From assembly GCA_029721515.1 (NCBI GenBank), contig CM056561.1:7030001-7094000 (forward strand): 64,000 nt of DNA, read 5' to 3'. This document shows, piece after piece, positions 39,040 to 51,997 of the stretch; the stretch's first letter is position 1, and the number at the start of each line of letters is the position of its first letter. Both the position numbers and the translations under genes were made by a program. The DNA comes from Synanceia verrucosa (Eukaryota; Chordata; Actinopteri; Perciformes; Synanceiidae). The notes beneath the pieces are model-generated. The model was not told the DNA's origin and made no database searches. It was given only the letters and a program-made list of their open reading frames with translations.

Positions 39040-39050
39040 CCACTAGGGGG
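39040..39050 (+). promoter_or_regulatory. CTCF-like motif
   Basis: CCACTAGGGGG matches the centre of the CTCF consensus, in the same orientation as the one at 31582. Confidence 0.35.
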
Positions 39051-39557
39051 TAATGTTATCCTCACAGTATTCAAAACAGCCACTGTGCCCTTCAATGAAA
39101 CTGTGGAGCTGATCTCAGGCAGTAGTGGGTTGATTTCCTGGTTTATACTGGCAGCAGGGTTGATGATAATGTATTAACACAGGTTGTAACATAGCAGGTG
39201 GTGGTGGGTGTGTGAAGGTTGAGGGTCAAATCCTTTGCCCCTCACTCTCCATTGATCCTTTTTCTTTCTTGATCACTCCATTAAAGATTTTACCAAACAG
39301 ACTGTGTGAGCCCATGCACACTGAAATGGAATACTTTTAGGAATAATTCAAGGCATAATTTCAGTTTAACACTGCTATATTAAAACCACATTTCATTGTT
39401 GAGTGGAAAAATGTAGCTGGATGTCAAATCTTTGCTTTGGAAAATTGTGTCTGACAAACGCAGATGAACAACTGCATACTTCTAAAGGCCCCTGGGTTTG
39501 AAAGCACACAAATCTTCAAGGTGAGGAAGTTGTGTTCTGAGCTAACCTAAGACTGTC

Positions 39558-39602
39558 TGACCTGTCAGAGACAGAGAGGTCAGGGGTCAACTCACTTGAC
39601 CC
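39558..39602. promoter_or_regulatory. Cluster of four nuclear-receptor half sites including a DR1
   Basis: TGACCT (39558-39563), AGGTCA (39577-39582), GGGTCA (39584-39589) and TGACCC (39597-39602). The middle pair is a DR1. The last pair lies within an inverted repeat GGGGTCAA-n5-TTGACCCC. Confidence 0.4.
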
Positions 39603-40092
39603 CCCTCCACCATATCAACCCCTTTGACTATGTACTAAACACACAGATAAGTCCCTTTGTACATACTTTTACTTTCCCCAGACGGATTGTACACAAGTCA
39701 AGGAGACTTTCCCTCGTGGCCCCAACATGCAGTCAATAAACAAAAAAGTGGAAGTAGTTGTGAATCCATTTCCTCCCCGTCTCAAACGGCCTATCTTCTT
39801 CCTTTGTCCTCTGCCCTTAACCCTCCTTAACTCATTGTGCACCCATACGCACAAATAATGAACAAATACAAAAAATGATAGAACAAAAAATGTCAAGACA
39901 ATCAGCGTTCCCCCTCCATTTTAAAGAAAATGCAAAAACAGCAGCCATTTTCTAAAATGCAGAATCGCCACCCCACACCCCCACCTCTTGATAGTAATCA
40001 AATTTGGTCTCATCTTTTCATTTTCTCATCTCTCCTCCCCATCTGTGTGGTGTAACTCCTCTCTTTCTCATTCTCTCCCTCATCATCGCTCA

Positions 40093-40154
40093 CTGTCACT
40101 CGGCAGCTCTGAGCCATTGACCTCCGACCCCCAGGCAGGTTCACCAGCAGGTCA
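40093..40154 (+). promoter_or_regulatory. Perfect DR5 retinoic acid response element with PREP/MEIS site
   Basis: GGTTCA-CCAGC-AGGTCA at 40138-40154 fits RGKTCA-n5-RGKTCA exactly and shares its first half site and the spacer start CC with the RARbeta2 RARE. CTGTCA (40093-40098) is a PREP/MEIS site and TGACCT (40118-40123) adds another half site. Confidence 0.5.
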
Positions 40155-40777
40155 GGAGCCTGGCGGGGGGAGACGGGGAGAGAGGGGGGTGGAAGGTCTG
40201 TTATTGGGGGATGCCAGCTTCCTCCTTTGGCCATGGATACAGCCTTCACTGCTGCTGCCATAGCAACTGGACGAGACGGCAGAGGGAGCAGACTGCAGAG
40301 AGCTGCTGGGATGGAGCTCTCTCTTCTGTGATCTGGCTGTAACCTCCATGGGCACCCGCACATGTCCACACACAGTCACACTCAAATGCACACATAATGA
40401 CAAACTGGCACACACACACAATCCCATACGTGCTTGCAAAATCTAATCAAATTTCTTATTTGGACTGCCAGGCTGTGCTGGAAAAGACTTTTTCAAGTCA
40501 CAAGATTGATGGGCATTCCATGTTGGCTGCAATTAATTGCTGCATAATTAGACTTACAAGTTATTTATTGAAGCAATTTGGAGAATACAAGAGCCTGGGG
40601 ATATATAAAAACCATTTGATCACGAGCTGCATAAACTTTAAAAATGTCCTCTTACAAGCATTATTTGGATAGAAATTAGCAATACAATTCCCCCCCTCCA
40701 AAATGTCTCCCATGTTAATAAAATGATAAATGATAATAAATCTAGACTAAAGTGAGTGATGTGCTGGAAGCCTCCCG

Positions 40778-40794
40778 AGGTCAAATAAAGGTGA
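40778..40794 (+). promoter_or_regulatory. Relaxed DR5 element
   Basis: AGGTCA-AATAA-AGGTGA; the second half site has G for C at position 5. It lies 0.62 kb from the perfect DR5 at 40138. Confidence 0.3.
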
Positions 40795-41648
40795 GAGTGA
40801 GCGATGCAGATCATAAAAATAATACGATGGAGGGTGGAGATAGTGTTTTGTGCACATTTTTGGTGCATGCAGGTGTGTGAAGTTCTGAACCAGCATGCTA
40901 GGGTGGAAAGCCTCGGGGTTTAGGGCTCAGTCCAGGTGGTGTCCCACTACAAACAGAGATGTTGCTGCTTGCTATTAATTATCTATCATATAACTCTTCC
41001 AAACATATTTAATTACACACTTTCTACATTTCTCTTTTCTGTCTCAGTTGTCCTTGCTGTCTTTTCTGTTTATCTCTCTGTTGTTTCATGCATTCCACTC
41101 TATTTTAATGTTCTATTTTCATTCAATAAACATTCATTTCCTTTTCTCTATCTGACTTTGCTCTCTTCAGTCTCTTCCTCTTTCTTGCTCGTCTTGTATC
41201 ACTCACAAAGTCTCTCACTGTTCAAACAAATATGATAAATGAAGCTATTGGTGTCTCTCAAGAATGAGCTGTGATCAGAGAGCTTTTGATGTTTGACAGC
41301 TTTAATGACGTATCTTGATGAATTGATGTACAGTAATTTTCACTTCATGTGACACACTGTTTTGCTGTTGAGCACATTCTTTTTTTGGCGCTGTGAATGA
41401 CATTATACGATTGAACCGCATGTTCCCCTCCAACCATTTTTCTTGACTTTCATTCCCATGCCTTGCATGTTTGGTGACAATGTCAGTGCACTTAAACCAG
41501 CGTGCTTATCTCAAGTGTTTCAAGAGGCTCTTATCAGTTCTCTTTGTAATAACGGGATGAACTACTTTTAGTGGCACATACACACTCACTAACACAAAGG
41601 CTGGCTATGGACACACACCCACATCTGCATGGAAGTCATTGCATGTAT

Positions 41649-41649
<1 letters not shown>

Positions 41650-41729
<80 letters not shown>
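41650..41729. repeat. Compound (AC)n(AT)n microsatellite
   Basis: About 18 AC units running directly into about 22 AT units, so the AT half is self-complementary. Confidence 0.95.
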
Positions 41730-41733
<4 letters not shown>

Positions 41734-43154
41734 CAAAAATATGAACGGAAATGTAATATTTTGTGCCTTTGATGCAACATAAGACAAAAATGAAAAAGAT
41801 TTAAACAATTCCTAAATGTATTATGAGATGACCTTGTTTTAGGTGTGTGGTTCAGCTGTGACCTGGCAGCTTTAAATATTCCTGAATCAAGCCCAGTGGC
41901 TAAATACCAAACACACTGGGAGTCAAGCAACTCTGGCTTACTCTGCTCTGTGTGCTGTTCCCTGACTACACCAATAGGTGGAGCTATGTACATGAAACAG
42001 ACTATGAGGTTGCCATGGTCAAATGCCCTCAAGCAGTAGGAAGAGCTAATCAAATTGCCAGTGTGTCTGTGTCAATTACAGGGGGTCAACTTCATAAGAG
42101 GAATAGGCCCAAATCATATTTGCACCTGTATTCTCCAGCAGTGAACAGGGAGCTGAATAGACACAGAGAGAAGCCTCGTAGTGTGGCGGGCAGATACCCA
42201 GGCTGATAATGATATGGAAATGATGGTTTTCATAAGCACACATTCTTATGAGAAATTAGCCCTTCTTTAAATTCTATAGATAAAGGCTCTGTGCGCCTGC
42301 CTTGAGGGATGAGCTTTGCCATTTGTAGATCTTGGTGAGATGAATAGCCAAGTGGGGCTGATACTCTTACAGTGTAGAGCCACTACTATCTTATCACTTC
42401 CTTTATCGGACTGATAAAGTAAATGACTTTGCTATAGGTGCGCAAGTCTTCAAATTCATTATGAGCCTGCTCAGCCTGGTGACTATCGACGTGACTGGGA
42501 GCATGTGATGAATGCAGGGCTGTCTGCCGAGGTGAGCATGTAGTCCATGGTCGTGACACACTCCAATGGGAGACTGATAGGCGATGAAGATGTTATTGGA
42601 GGTGTGAAGTGGAACAGAGACTGGTGGTTGGAGGATCCCTGAGCCCCCTCGAATTAAATGAAAATGCTAATTTTAAAAGCTTGTTTAGGTTAATATAATG
42701 CTCAGGGAAGCTGGGAACTTAGACCAGTCATTTACATGTTTTTAATCAAGGAACTTGGAGAAAAACATACATAAATGAGTAACAGGACCTATTTGTGCAG
42801 CATCTCATGAGGGAGAGCATCACTTGTGGTTTAAAGTTAGAGGGAGAAAAGATTGCTTGCATGCTTTCTAATTGTGTACTGGTATCTCAGGCCCAGTGGG
42901 GGTGTTTTACCAATGCAGAGGGAACAGGAACTGTGGTCACTGTTTGACTCAAAAATGAACAAACAAAGCACTGATGCTCTTCAAGAGCACACACAGTCAC
43001 CTCAGTGCTGTGTTCAAAGGTAGTTAGATCAGCGAAACAAATGAGTCAATGAAGGAGGTTTGGAATTGTCCCAGGAGGAGCATCCATCTTCGTGGTGAGT
43101 GGCAGCTCTGTCAATGAGCGCCAGGGCAGTAATGCACTGGTATTTGGAGGGCAG

Positions 43155-43157
<3 letters not shown>

Positions 43158-43192
<35 letters not shown>
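43158..43192. repeat. (GT)n(GC)n microsatellite
   Basis: About 14 GT units followed by a short GC alternation (potential Z-DNA tract). Confidence 0.9.
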
Positions 43193-46013
43193 CACAGCAA
43201 CCAGACATTTGGCTCTCTGAACCAAGTGATGCTGTTATGGAGAATGCTGTTAAGTGTAGCTGAATGGGACTGTGTTGCACCTCGATCAGAGCTCTGTCTC
43301 CTGTATTAACATTATATGGAGCCTGGTCACATTCCTCTTTCCTGCCCCTCCACTCTGCCTGCTCTGCATCTGGTGGAGAAGGTATCTCTGTCTCCGTCTC
43401 CACTCTGCTCATAATGGTCCATAATCCCTACCGAGTCAACCTGGCGGTGGTGCAGAATTTACAGTTATAATGAGGACTAATAGAGGCAATATCCATCCAT
43501 TTGACTACTAAATCAGAAATGTTGCTGATAGGTGATGAATGTAGTGTTCCCCCCAATTTTCTGAATCATAAATGATGGAGTAAGTCTCTTAGATCCAGAC
43601 TGAACTCCACTTTGAGCTCAACATTCATGTCCAAGTGGAATCCTTTTTGAAATGTAGCATTGAGTCACTCAGTTTTCCTCACAGTTTTGGCATTTCGCTG
43701 ATGTTCTTAAATAGCATAACTTGTTAGGTGCTAAGGAATCCTGAATCCCACCATGCCTACCATCACAGACAATAAATGAAGAATAATGACAATAAATTGA
43801 GATATTTTACTGACAGGGCAGAGCACACGGTCAAACTGGAGCATCTGTGGAGACGGTAGTGATTTAGTGCCCTGCAAAGACACTTTGCTGACGCTTATTG
43901 ACACAAAGCTTGGATCCATGCACTCTGCTATGTGCTCCAGTGGTGCAAGGTAACCCAAATGCTGTCCTCAAGGGCTGGAACTAATTATGTTTTTTTTTTA
44001 TTATTTATTAATACTGAGTATTTTTTGCATTTGTCAGCTAATCATTTAGTTATAAAATAGTGAAAAATAGTAAGTATATAATTGTGAACATATATGTATA
44101 TGTGTGTGCGTATATATGTATACGCACACACACAGACACACACACGCACAATTAAGGTGGATGTTACTGTCCATAATCTGTTCTTCTCATTTCAGCTCAG
44201 CTGTTGTTGCACAATTTTGAGGTCTTGGCATTACAAAAGCACTTCATATTTTTACTGCACTGTATTTATGTGACACCTATATTCATTTATTACTTTGCAG
44301 ACTGAGACTCTACATAAAAATCATAAAATCATCTAGGAAAATCAGACCAGACATAACATAAAACTAATACATATTAGCCTCACCTCGAGCAGATCATCAT
44401 GAAAAATAATCCAGTAATAAAATAATTACAAATATAACACTGTGAAAGGAGCCATTCCCCTTGGAACCTAAGTACTTCTTACACATAATATTATATTTCA
44501 TGTAAAATTTTGAACACAGGATATTTAGTATATTGTTATTTTTTTTTCCATTGAGATTACCTCAAATGATATTACTTGTATATATAAATGATCAGAACAC
44601 TTGGGTGCTCTTGTCTTGCCATTATGTTATCTTGCTGCCCAAGACAACAAGTCATGATCCAGATGAAAACTCTAATTGGAAACACATCTCATAATGAATG
44701 TATAGGAGACTTTTGTAAAACTCTGCAGGAAAGTCGCTCATGCTGTTTATTCTATTGGCCAGCACTCAGACAGCCGAAGCCCCATGCCTGCAGCAGAATG
44801 TACCCTGCAGGATGGAAGTCCTCGCCAGCCTCCTGCATTAGTGATGCCCCTCTGTCCTGCAGCTCCACTCAGGGTGAAGGGGGAGACATACATGGCCTTG
44901 GCTTCGGCGTGGCTGTCTGCAGGCCGCAGCCACATGGTCGCACTGTAGACGCTGATGCTTCCCAATGAGTGAGTAAGTAGAAGACATTAGTGCATGAGCA
45001 GACACATAAATGGCACCAAGATCAGATCAATTAGACTGAGAGGAAGGTTGTTAGGCCCCTATATGGCCAGTGGTCAGAGTGTGATGTGTGTTGTGTCAGC
45101 TGTCAGTGTGAAAGCCTGGGTGTCTGGCTGTCCATGTGCTGAGATGTGGCTGCATGAGTATGTACGTGCACATTTGGACACCACTAAGGCATAGTAAAGC
45201 AACATTTCCTGAGGTGAGTGTAAGCTCAGCAGGGTTGAACTTGTGACAATACCTGGTTGTGTTTGAGTCCCGTGGGCGACGCAGGGTGGTGAATAATCGT
45301 GCTGTGTCTGTGCATGCGTTGCCATTGATTTTGTCTCGGCTCCTAGCTCCCCCAATTACCTCCTACTCCAGGCTGCCAGTCCCTTTGCTGTCAGGGGGAA
45401 GGCAGGAGACTGGGGCCTCGGCGAGCTGTTTGTTTACACTGCTAATTGCTCCTGTTGTTTCCTTTCATTAGCCCAGGCTGAGCTATTGGACTGCCTCACA
45501 CAACTAAGTGCTCTTAGCCTTCTGGTCCCCCAGCCTATAGTAAATATTGGCGATGTATACAGCGCCTCGTAACATATGGCTGCAGACTGGAAATGATAGG
45601 CTCTGTTGGTGCAGTAGAGTGTTTTATGCATGGAGCACTGTGCTGTTCTGGTAGTGTCTGAGTTACAGTGTAGTCTGAACTGGAGTAACACAGATTTGGC
45701 TTCATTGATACAAACAGAAAGGGAAACCCTGATCGGTTGCACTTTGGCTGACCCTTACACAAATGTGACACACAAACAGAGAGTATTTGAATTTTCACTA
45801 CAGAAAACAATGCTATGTCTACATATGTGTATTGTGTGCATGCATTTATTCCCATGCCGTATGTGTGTTTGCATTATGCGCATGTGTGTCTGGCACTATA
45901 ATGTTGTGCTTCCATGTTTGCTTGGCCTTTGTGAGTTATGAATAAAGGGTTGCATGCTGGAGTGAGTCCCTGTGTCTGCAGTGGCCCCCTCCCTTCACCC
46001 ACCCGCACCAATC

Positions 46014-46034
46014 CCACACACACACACACACACA

Positions 46035-46081
<47 letters not shown>
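46014..46081. repeat. (CA)n microsatellite
   Basis: About 33 CA units with one CAGA interruption. The longest CA tract in the window. Confidence 0.95.
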
Positions 46082-46084
<3 letters not shown>

Positions 46085-47418
46085 CAAACCCATACAGAAG
46101 CCCACAGCATCTCAGCACACACAGCCGTGGCTCCTTAATGACTGCCATCCCTCTCTGTGCCACGTTATTAATTAGCTCAATGATCCTTGCCGATGGGACC
46201 TGCGCCACGGATTAGAGCCCTCAGCACCCGCACCCCTGGCTGCTGCTGCTGCTGCTTAGCCAGGATAGGTGAAGCAGGGCTTGGGTGGGGGTTGGGAGGC
46301 GTGTGTGCATACTGTATGTCCATGTGTTTGAAAGTGCATTGTGTTTTTAGGGGTTATATAAAATGCAATTTGCTTAATTTTTTTTATTAGGATTTGTGTG
46401 CCCCACAGGGCCTCTTGTTTGTCCCTCAGTGATGTTTGCATGCCGGTATGTGTGAGTAGAAGGGGTCAGGAAGGGGACTGTGGATTGCACAAGAGCACAA
46501 GGATAAATCATGTGACCATGGAGGAGCAAAAAGGGTGGGTGCCACCTGGCCCTGCGCAGTGTGCAGCATGTTCAGCTCCCCAGTGTACCACAACTCCCAG
46601 CACCACTACACTCAGCAGCAGCACAAGATTCACGGACCGGTGCGGGTTCCCAGTACCACTGATCCTGGCTAACTTCTGAGTTACCATGTACAGTGTAATC
46701 TGTCTAAAAACTCTATCACACTCCTCAGTCTTCTTGTGATGCATAATTGCAAAAGTGTTTTTCCTCTGCGTGTTCCCCAAAAATCCAACTGTTCACCAAG
46801 GGCTTAGTCACTGTGGCATGCAAATCTGCATTAATATTTTTGTCAGGAGAGGAAAAAAGGAAAGAGGTGAGGGAGAAGAAAAAAGGGAAACAGCCTCTCC
46901 AGATGCCTCACAATTGCACTGAGCAAATGAACATAAATGTCACTGTCAAGCTGAAATGAAGAAAAAACGTGTCACGGCAGCAAACTGTGCTGGAGTTGGA
47001 GGACAGCAGGACATGTTTTGCATATGAAGAGGTGAATGCCCAAGGAGAGCGAGGGAGGCACTGCACCTGTAACAAATGACTATCGCCCCCCCCTCCAAAA
47101 CCTTTGCCTTCAAATGTGCAAAGTGTAAATATGATGTTGTGTACTCTTAAAGTTGATAGAAGAATACAGTCAATCTTTTTGACATAGAAGTAGAATAATT
47201 CAACATAGTTTAATGAACCAAAGGCCATGTTCACATGTGGCTCACCAATGGAGCGACATCCTCTGCTCTGCATGTTTCCTGTGGTGCTGCTCTAACTCTG
47301 CCCATAGCTTTTGAGACGGTAACAAATGTGGTGCGGTGCTGGGTATAAAGCAGTAAAGTCAATGAGGAGCTTGGGCATGTGTGTAGATAGATATGCAGGG
47401 CATGCAGTCGCTCCAAGG

Positions 47419-47546
47419 TGACAGTGAGGTGTGTTGTGATTATTGACTGTGTGACCTCACGCTGACCCCGCCTGTGAGCGAGTAAAGGGCAGGGAGTTAG
47501 TGTGTGCCGCACCGCCTGTCATGCCCGTCAATACCCTGATGAATGG
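47419..47546. promoter_or_regulatory. Candidate Hox enhancer: perfect DR5, two PREP/MEIS sites, PBX/HOX site
   Basis: TGACAG (47419-47424), perfect DR5 TGACCT-CACGC-TGACCC (47452-47468; minus strand GGGTCA-n5-AGGTCA), CTGTCA (47516-47521) and TGATGAATGG (47537-47546), all within 128 bp. The 15-bp gap between PREP/MEIS and PBX/HOX sites is typical of Hox/PBX/PREP ternary elements such as those of Hoxb1 and Hoxb2. Target inferred: hoxc1a, about 11 kb to the right. Confidence 0.5.
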
Positions 47547-48611
47547 AGCTGGCGGTTATTAAAGCAGAATTAGAGCGGGGAGGGGGGGAGCGGGATAAAT
47601 GATGGCGCAAATGGTAGTGCAGTAGAGACTGTGGAGCCGGATGGCACAGCATCACTGTCATCAGTCTTTATTACCCTCCAGGGAACAGAGGGGGAGAGAC
47701 AGGGAGCGGTCAGCGCCACGCACCCCTCCACCCTCAGCTTCCACCGACACCTAGGTTGCACCTCCACATCCCTCTGCTGGCCAGACATCCAACTAATCCT
47801 GACACATTACAACTGGATATCTACCTGAATGTCGACTCAGGGCATGCAGACTGTAGTTTATCTTCATTCCCACCACCATGAACACATTTTACATAAGCAT
47901 ACTCCACGTCAATAGATGGAGACACATACATGTGTGCAGACAGTACATACACAAAATACTGCCTCTATTTTACCCATCGTGGTCTCTCTCCTCAGGCTTC
48001 TCTGTGCTGCCCATTTCCCACTCTCGCGCTCTCCTGTTTTCCCTCCTCCATTTTCTCTCTCACCAAGGGAGTGGAGGACCCCCACCACAATCAATCATGG
48101 CGGAGTCACAGAGCACAGCGGCACACTCAGGGCACAGCGCAGATAAGCTGGTTAGGGAGGTGAAGAGAAGAAAGGAGAGGAGAGGAGAAGGAGAGTTGGA
48201 GAAAGTGGGAGCTGCATTTGAAAGGAGGCTTGAAGGAGGGGTATGGGTGTGCTGGGTTCACCGCACAGTCAAAGAGTTGGGCATGCTCTCCGCCAGGGCG
48301 GGTCGGGAATGGATGGGTGAGCTAATACCATTGGTGAAACCCCTGTGAGGCCCAGCCCCTCACCAGAGAGCTGTGCCTGCATACAGATGTGTGCACGCCA
48401 TTGATATTCTCCCCCTGTGCTGCTGCTCCTGCATGCTCTGCTCCGCTTCTTTTTCCTAATTAGAGGTTTATTTATTGATACCCCAGTTAATGTCTCTCCT
48501 AATTTTGCAATAGTTCTGTCTCCATTACCCAGGAGATTCATTTGCTGCAGTGTGCAAAGCAGTACCGCCACTTTTTTGTGGGCACCTCCTGGCTCACCTT
48601 CCCCTTAAATC

Positions 48612-48624
48612 TGACCCCTGACCC
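48612..48624 (-). promoter_or_regulatory. Perfect DR1 nuclear-receptor element
   Basis: TGACCC-C-TGACCC, i.e. GGGTCA-n1-GGGTCA on the minus strand. Possible RXR, HNF4, COUP-TF or PPAR partner site. Confidence 0.35.
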
Positions 48625-51600
48625 TCCTCACATCTGGTTCCACCTCCTACCTTAGTAGCCCACAACACCGGCATGGGACAAAATCAGTGGTCTGGTAGCG
48701 TAAGGGAATGATCAATGTGGGAAATGAGTCAATAGATTACTCTGTGGTATTTTTTATAGCTATTTGAATATATAGTTTTGATTCTGCTTTGCCTTTGCCA
48801 TAAACCTGAAAGGTTTATGTAGATTAGTGTGCATGTCTAAACAACTACAAACTCCGGTAATAGTGTCTTGGAATGTTTTGAAATGCACAAAAGAAAAAAT
48901 AATAATAAAAAAAATCCCAAATTCCAAACCAGTGTTATTCAACGAAGCAAATATTGATGGATGAGGTACAGAATAAATGTGAGTACACCCAACATTTTTT
49001 CAAATAAGTTTATTGTATTACTTACACAGACAAACTCATCTGTAATAATCCCATCCTTTTGCATTCTCTTGAAAAATAGCTGTTGCGCTGCTGCTAACTC
49101 TTTAGCATATTAAGAGGGAAGCCATGATAAAAGCAACTAGCATCTCCATAGTGAGGAAATAGTCCTTCCAGAAACTTCAAGGTTGGGTGGTCAGTCATTA
49201 ATTTGCATTACAGGGCCTAACATCTTATGCATTAATTATGAATTCATTATTTTTTCCTCAAGAGTCATTCATAGGGTGCACCATGGTGTAGCTGTTTTTT
49301 TCTGCTTGGCTTTGTTGCACATTTGGTTGTTACAGACATTTTTCGGTTGAATTAAATATATGTTCTGATCTTCTTCTATCTTCTTTGATAGCAGAGCCAG
49401 CACATGATAATTACAAACATCTAATATACAATATGATGTATATTTGAGCTTGTAAGAAACTCCTGTAGGTGCTTATAAACCATTTTTTCAGGCTTCACAT
49501 GTTTGTTTTTTATGGAAACACTATGAACTCTAGGCAACACACCAGCATCATCGTCAAATCCTTGCCAGAAAATTAGTTTGACTTTTTGACTCCTATTTGT
49601 TGTGCTTTCATTTCTTATATGTCCTACATTAAATATTGTGAGGTAAACTCTGCCACACATGTTGGACAAATGATAGTTACAATTTCAAAAACATGATAGC
49701 TTGCTAATGTCATGTATTGTTCAACACAAATATTTTTTACTGTTTTCTGCAATATGCTTATTGATCATTATTGACAATATGTTACAGCATTACCAAACAT
49801 TGGAAAACCATGTCAAAGTATGATAATAGTCCCTTTCAATTGAATTGAATCAGTTTATTTTTAGAGCGGATGTCTTTGCAGGTCTTGGGATCTAACTAAA
49901 CATGCCTCAAAGTCATTGCTGAGCTGAGCGCAAAACATCAACCGATGTGGTTTTGGCAAGCGTAGCCACTCACTTTCAATAGATCCATCATGTTATTATC
50001 ATTTCCTGATAATGAAAGCTAAAGTCATAGAGACTAAATATCTCCCAGATGATTCTTAAAACAAACCCAGATTCAGGTGATTCAGAAATTCACAACACCA
50101 TTTTAAAAAGGAGATATAAATGCAAACAAGTTTTTGGTGAACTGCCTAATCTGGAGGCTGAATCTGTCCTGACAAAATGTGTATATATCCATAGAAAAAC
50201 CAAATTACCAACTGCACCCCACCAAGTATGTCAGTAGAAGCTGGCTCATCCCTCTCATTTTGAACCCACTCCGTGTCACCCTGCCTGTCTCTCCCAGCTG
50301 CTCCTCCAAGCCCAGGTGCTGGTACACTGACTAACTCATGGATCACAATCAGCCCTCTCGTTCAACCCGGCAACATCCCTGTCAGTCTCTCCTGTCTCCC
50401 CAGGGCTCAGTCTGATCCCATTCCAGCCATCACACTGACGACAGCTGCCCCTGGCGCCACACTGGAATTGGATGGTCTGATGACTAGTGCGAATGGTCGA
50501 TAACTGTCCCTGCTATGTGCACAAAACAATGAAACTTACGTCCCTGGATATCATTCTGAAGTAGCTGGGTTTTGCAAATGTGTCAATAGATGCTAATAGA
50601 ACAGCAGCTCACAAGGGAGTGTCTTTATCATAATGCTCTAATGCCCTTCAAATAGGGAGGATGAGCTTTTGTGCATCAGGCCTCAACACCAACGGGTTAA
50701 CTAATGATGGCATTAGTGTGTGTGTGTGTGGGTGTGTGGACGAGTGTCCCTACGTGCGCATGTGCCTTAGTACGTCAGTGTCTGTGTGCTATCATTTGTG
50801 TGTGTGTGCCTTTCACAGGTGATCAGTCAAGGCTATCCACTCAGCTCTTCTCTTGCAGCCCCCTCATTACAGCCCACTATCTCCTCTAAACACCTGCAGC
50901 CCTAAAGCCCACCTTCAGCTCACAGACTCATGCTGCCTCTTTTTGTCCCAGTGTAGAAAAAGCCTGCCCATCACATCAATCTACTGCACTGTTTATATTT
51001 ATGTACAGGAGAGAGGCTAAAAAAGGCCCCTCTTACTGTGGGCTTTATTGACTAAGCATTAAGCGGACATTATCAGGCGATAGCCTAGTTATTTATGAGG
51101 CGGTGATAAAGGCTGCAGGACTGAGTTATGTGAGAACCAGGAGCAGGATGAAAGCTGCTCATACAGCAGCACTGATACCCGACACTTGCCTCTCTCTGTC
51201 TGGGTAGAGAGGCACAGCAAATGCGCCAAACGGAGCTGAAACACTCAAGGATTTATGGGTAGTAAATCTATGCTCTCCATAGGTCAAACGAGGGGCTGTT
51301 TATCTGGGTTTCATTGTCACTGTCCTCGTGGCATGCGCCGCAGGTACTGAAATTTTCATATTTGCCTCAGGCATGTAGCCAAAGAAGGAGGGGGAGGTGG
51401 GGATCTCTGGGTGCGGTATTCCATTGACCTTCTGAACTTAGTTTTGAATTTTCAGAGCAACACAGCGCTTGTGCTTTTGAGATGTTGACATAAATTATGC
51501 ATGACAGAGTACACCCCTCTTATGCTGTGCATGTTGAATACTTGTATATTCCAGTGGTATGCAGTAACCTTGCACAAGAGCTCTGTGGCTGTCTTTGACC

Positions 51601-51997
51601 TTAAGTGGGAGGGTCACAGGTCTTGGTTTTCCTAGCTGTCATTTTCTTGATACAGATACAGATTTTGCTTGACATGGATTTAGCACAGAGCCTGAAGCAC
51701 CATTGCATCTTGCGTCACATCCCCTAACTGCACTTGCAACTGTGATACACAACCTCTCATGAGCACTTTTGTAGGTTACGAGGATTTCAAACGCACACTG
51801 TCAACCGAATATTTAACATACATACATCCTCACCTCTGTGTACTGTACAGAGCACCATCTTACCCAGCCAAAGTCGTCTTTCTCCTCAATAAACCAGGTC
51901 AACAAACAAAAAGCAATTATGTTGGGCAGCTGCCGCCTGGGAGTGGGTAATTACAGCGCGGTGTGGACAGCTTCATTCTAAACAGGTACTAAAAGCA

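Noticed and set aside
48241..48275. Possible DR5 GGTTCA-n5-CAGTCA
   Set aside because: The second half site breaks the consensus at two positions.
47878..48348. 156-codon ORF near the composite enhancer
   Set aside because: Overlapped by several frames and no conserved motif.
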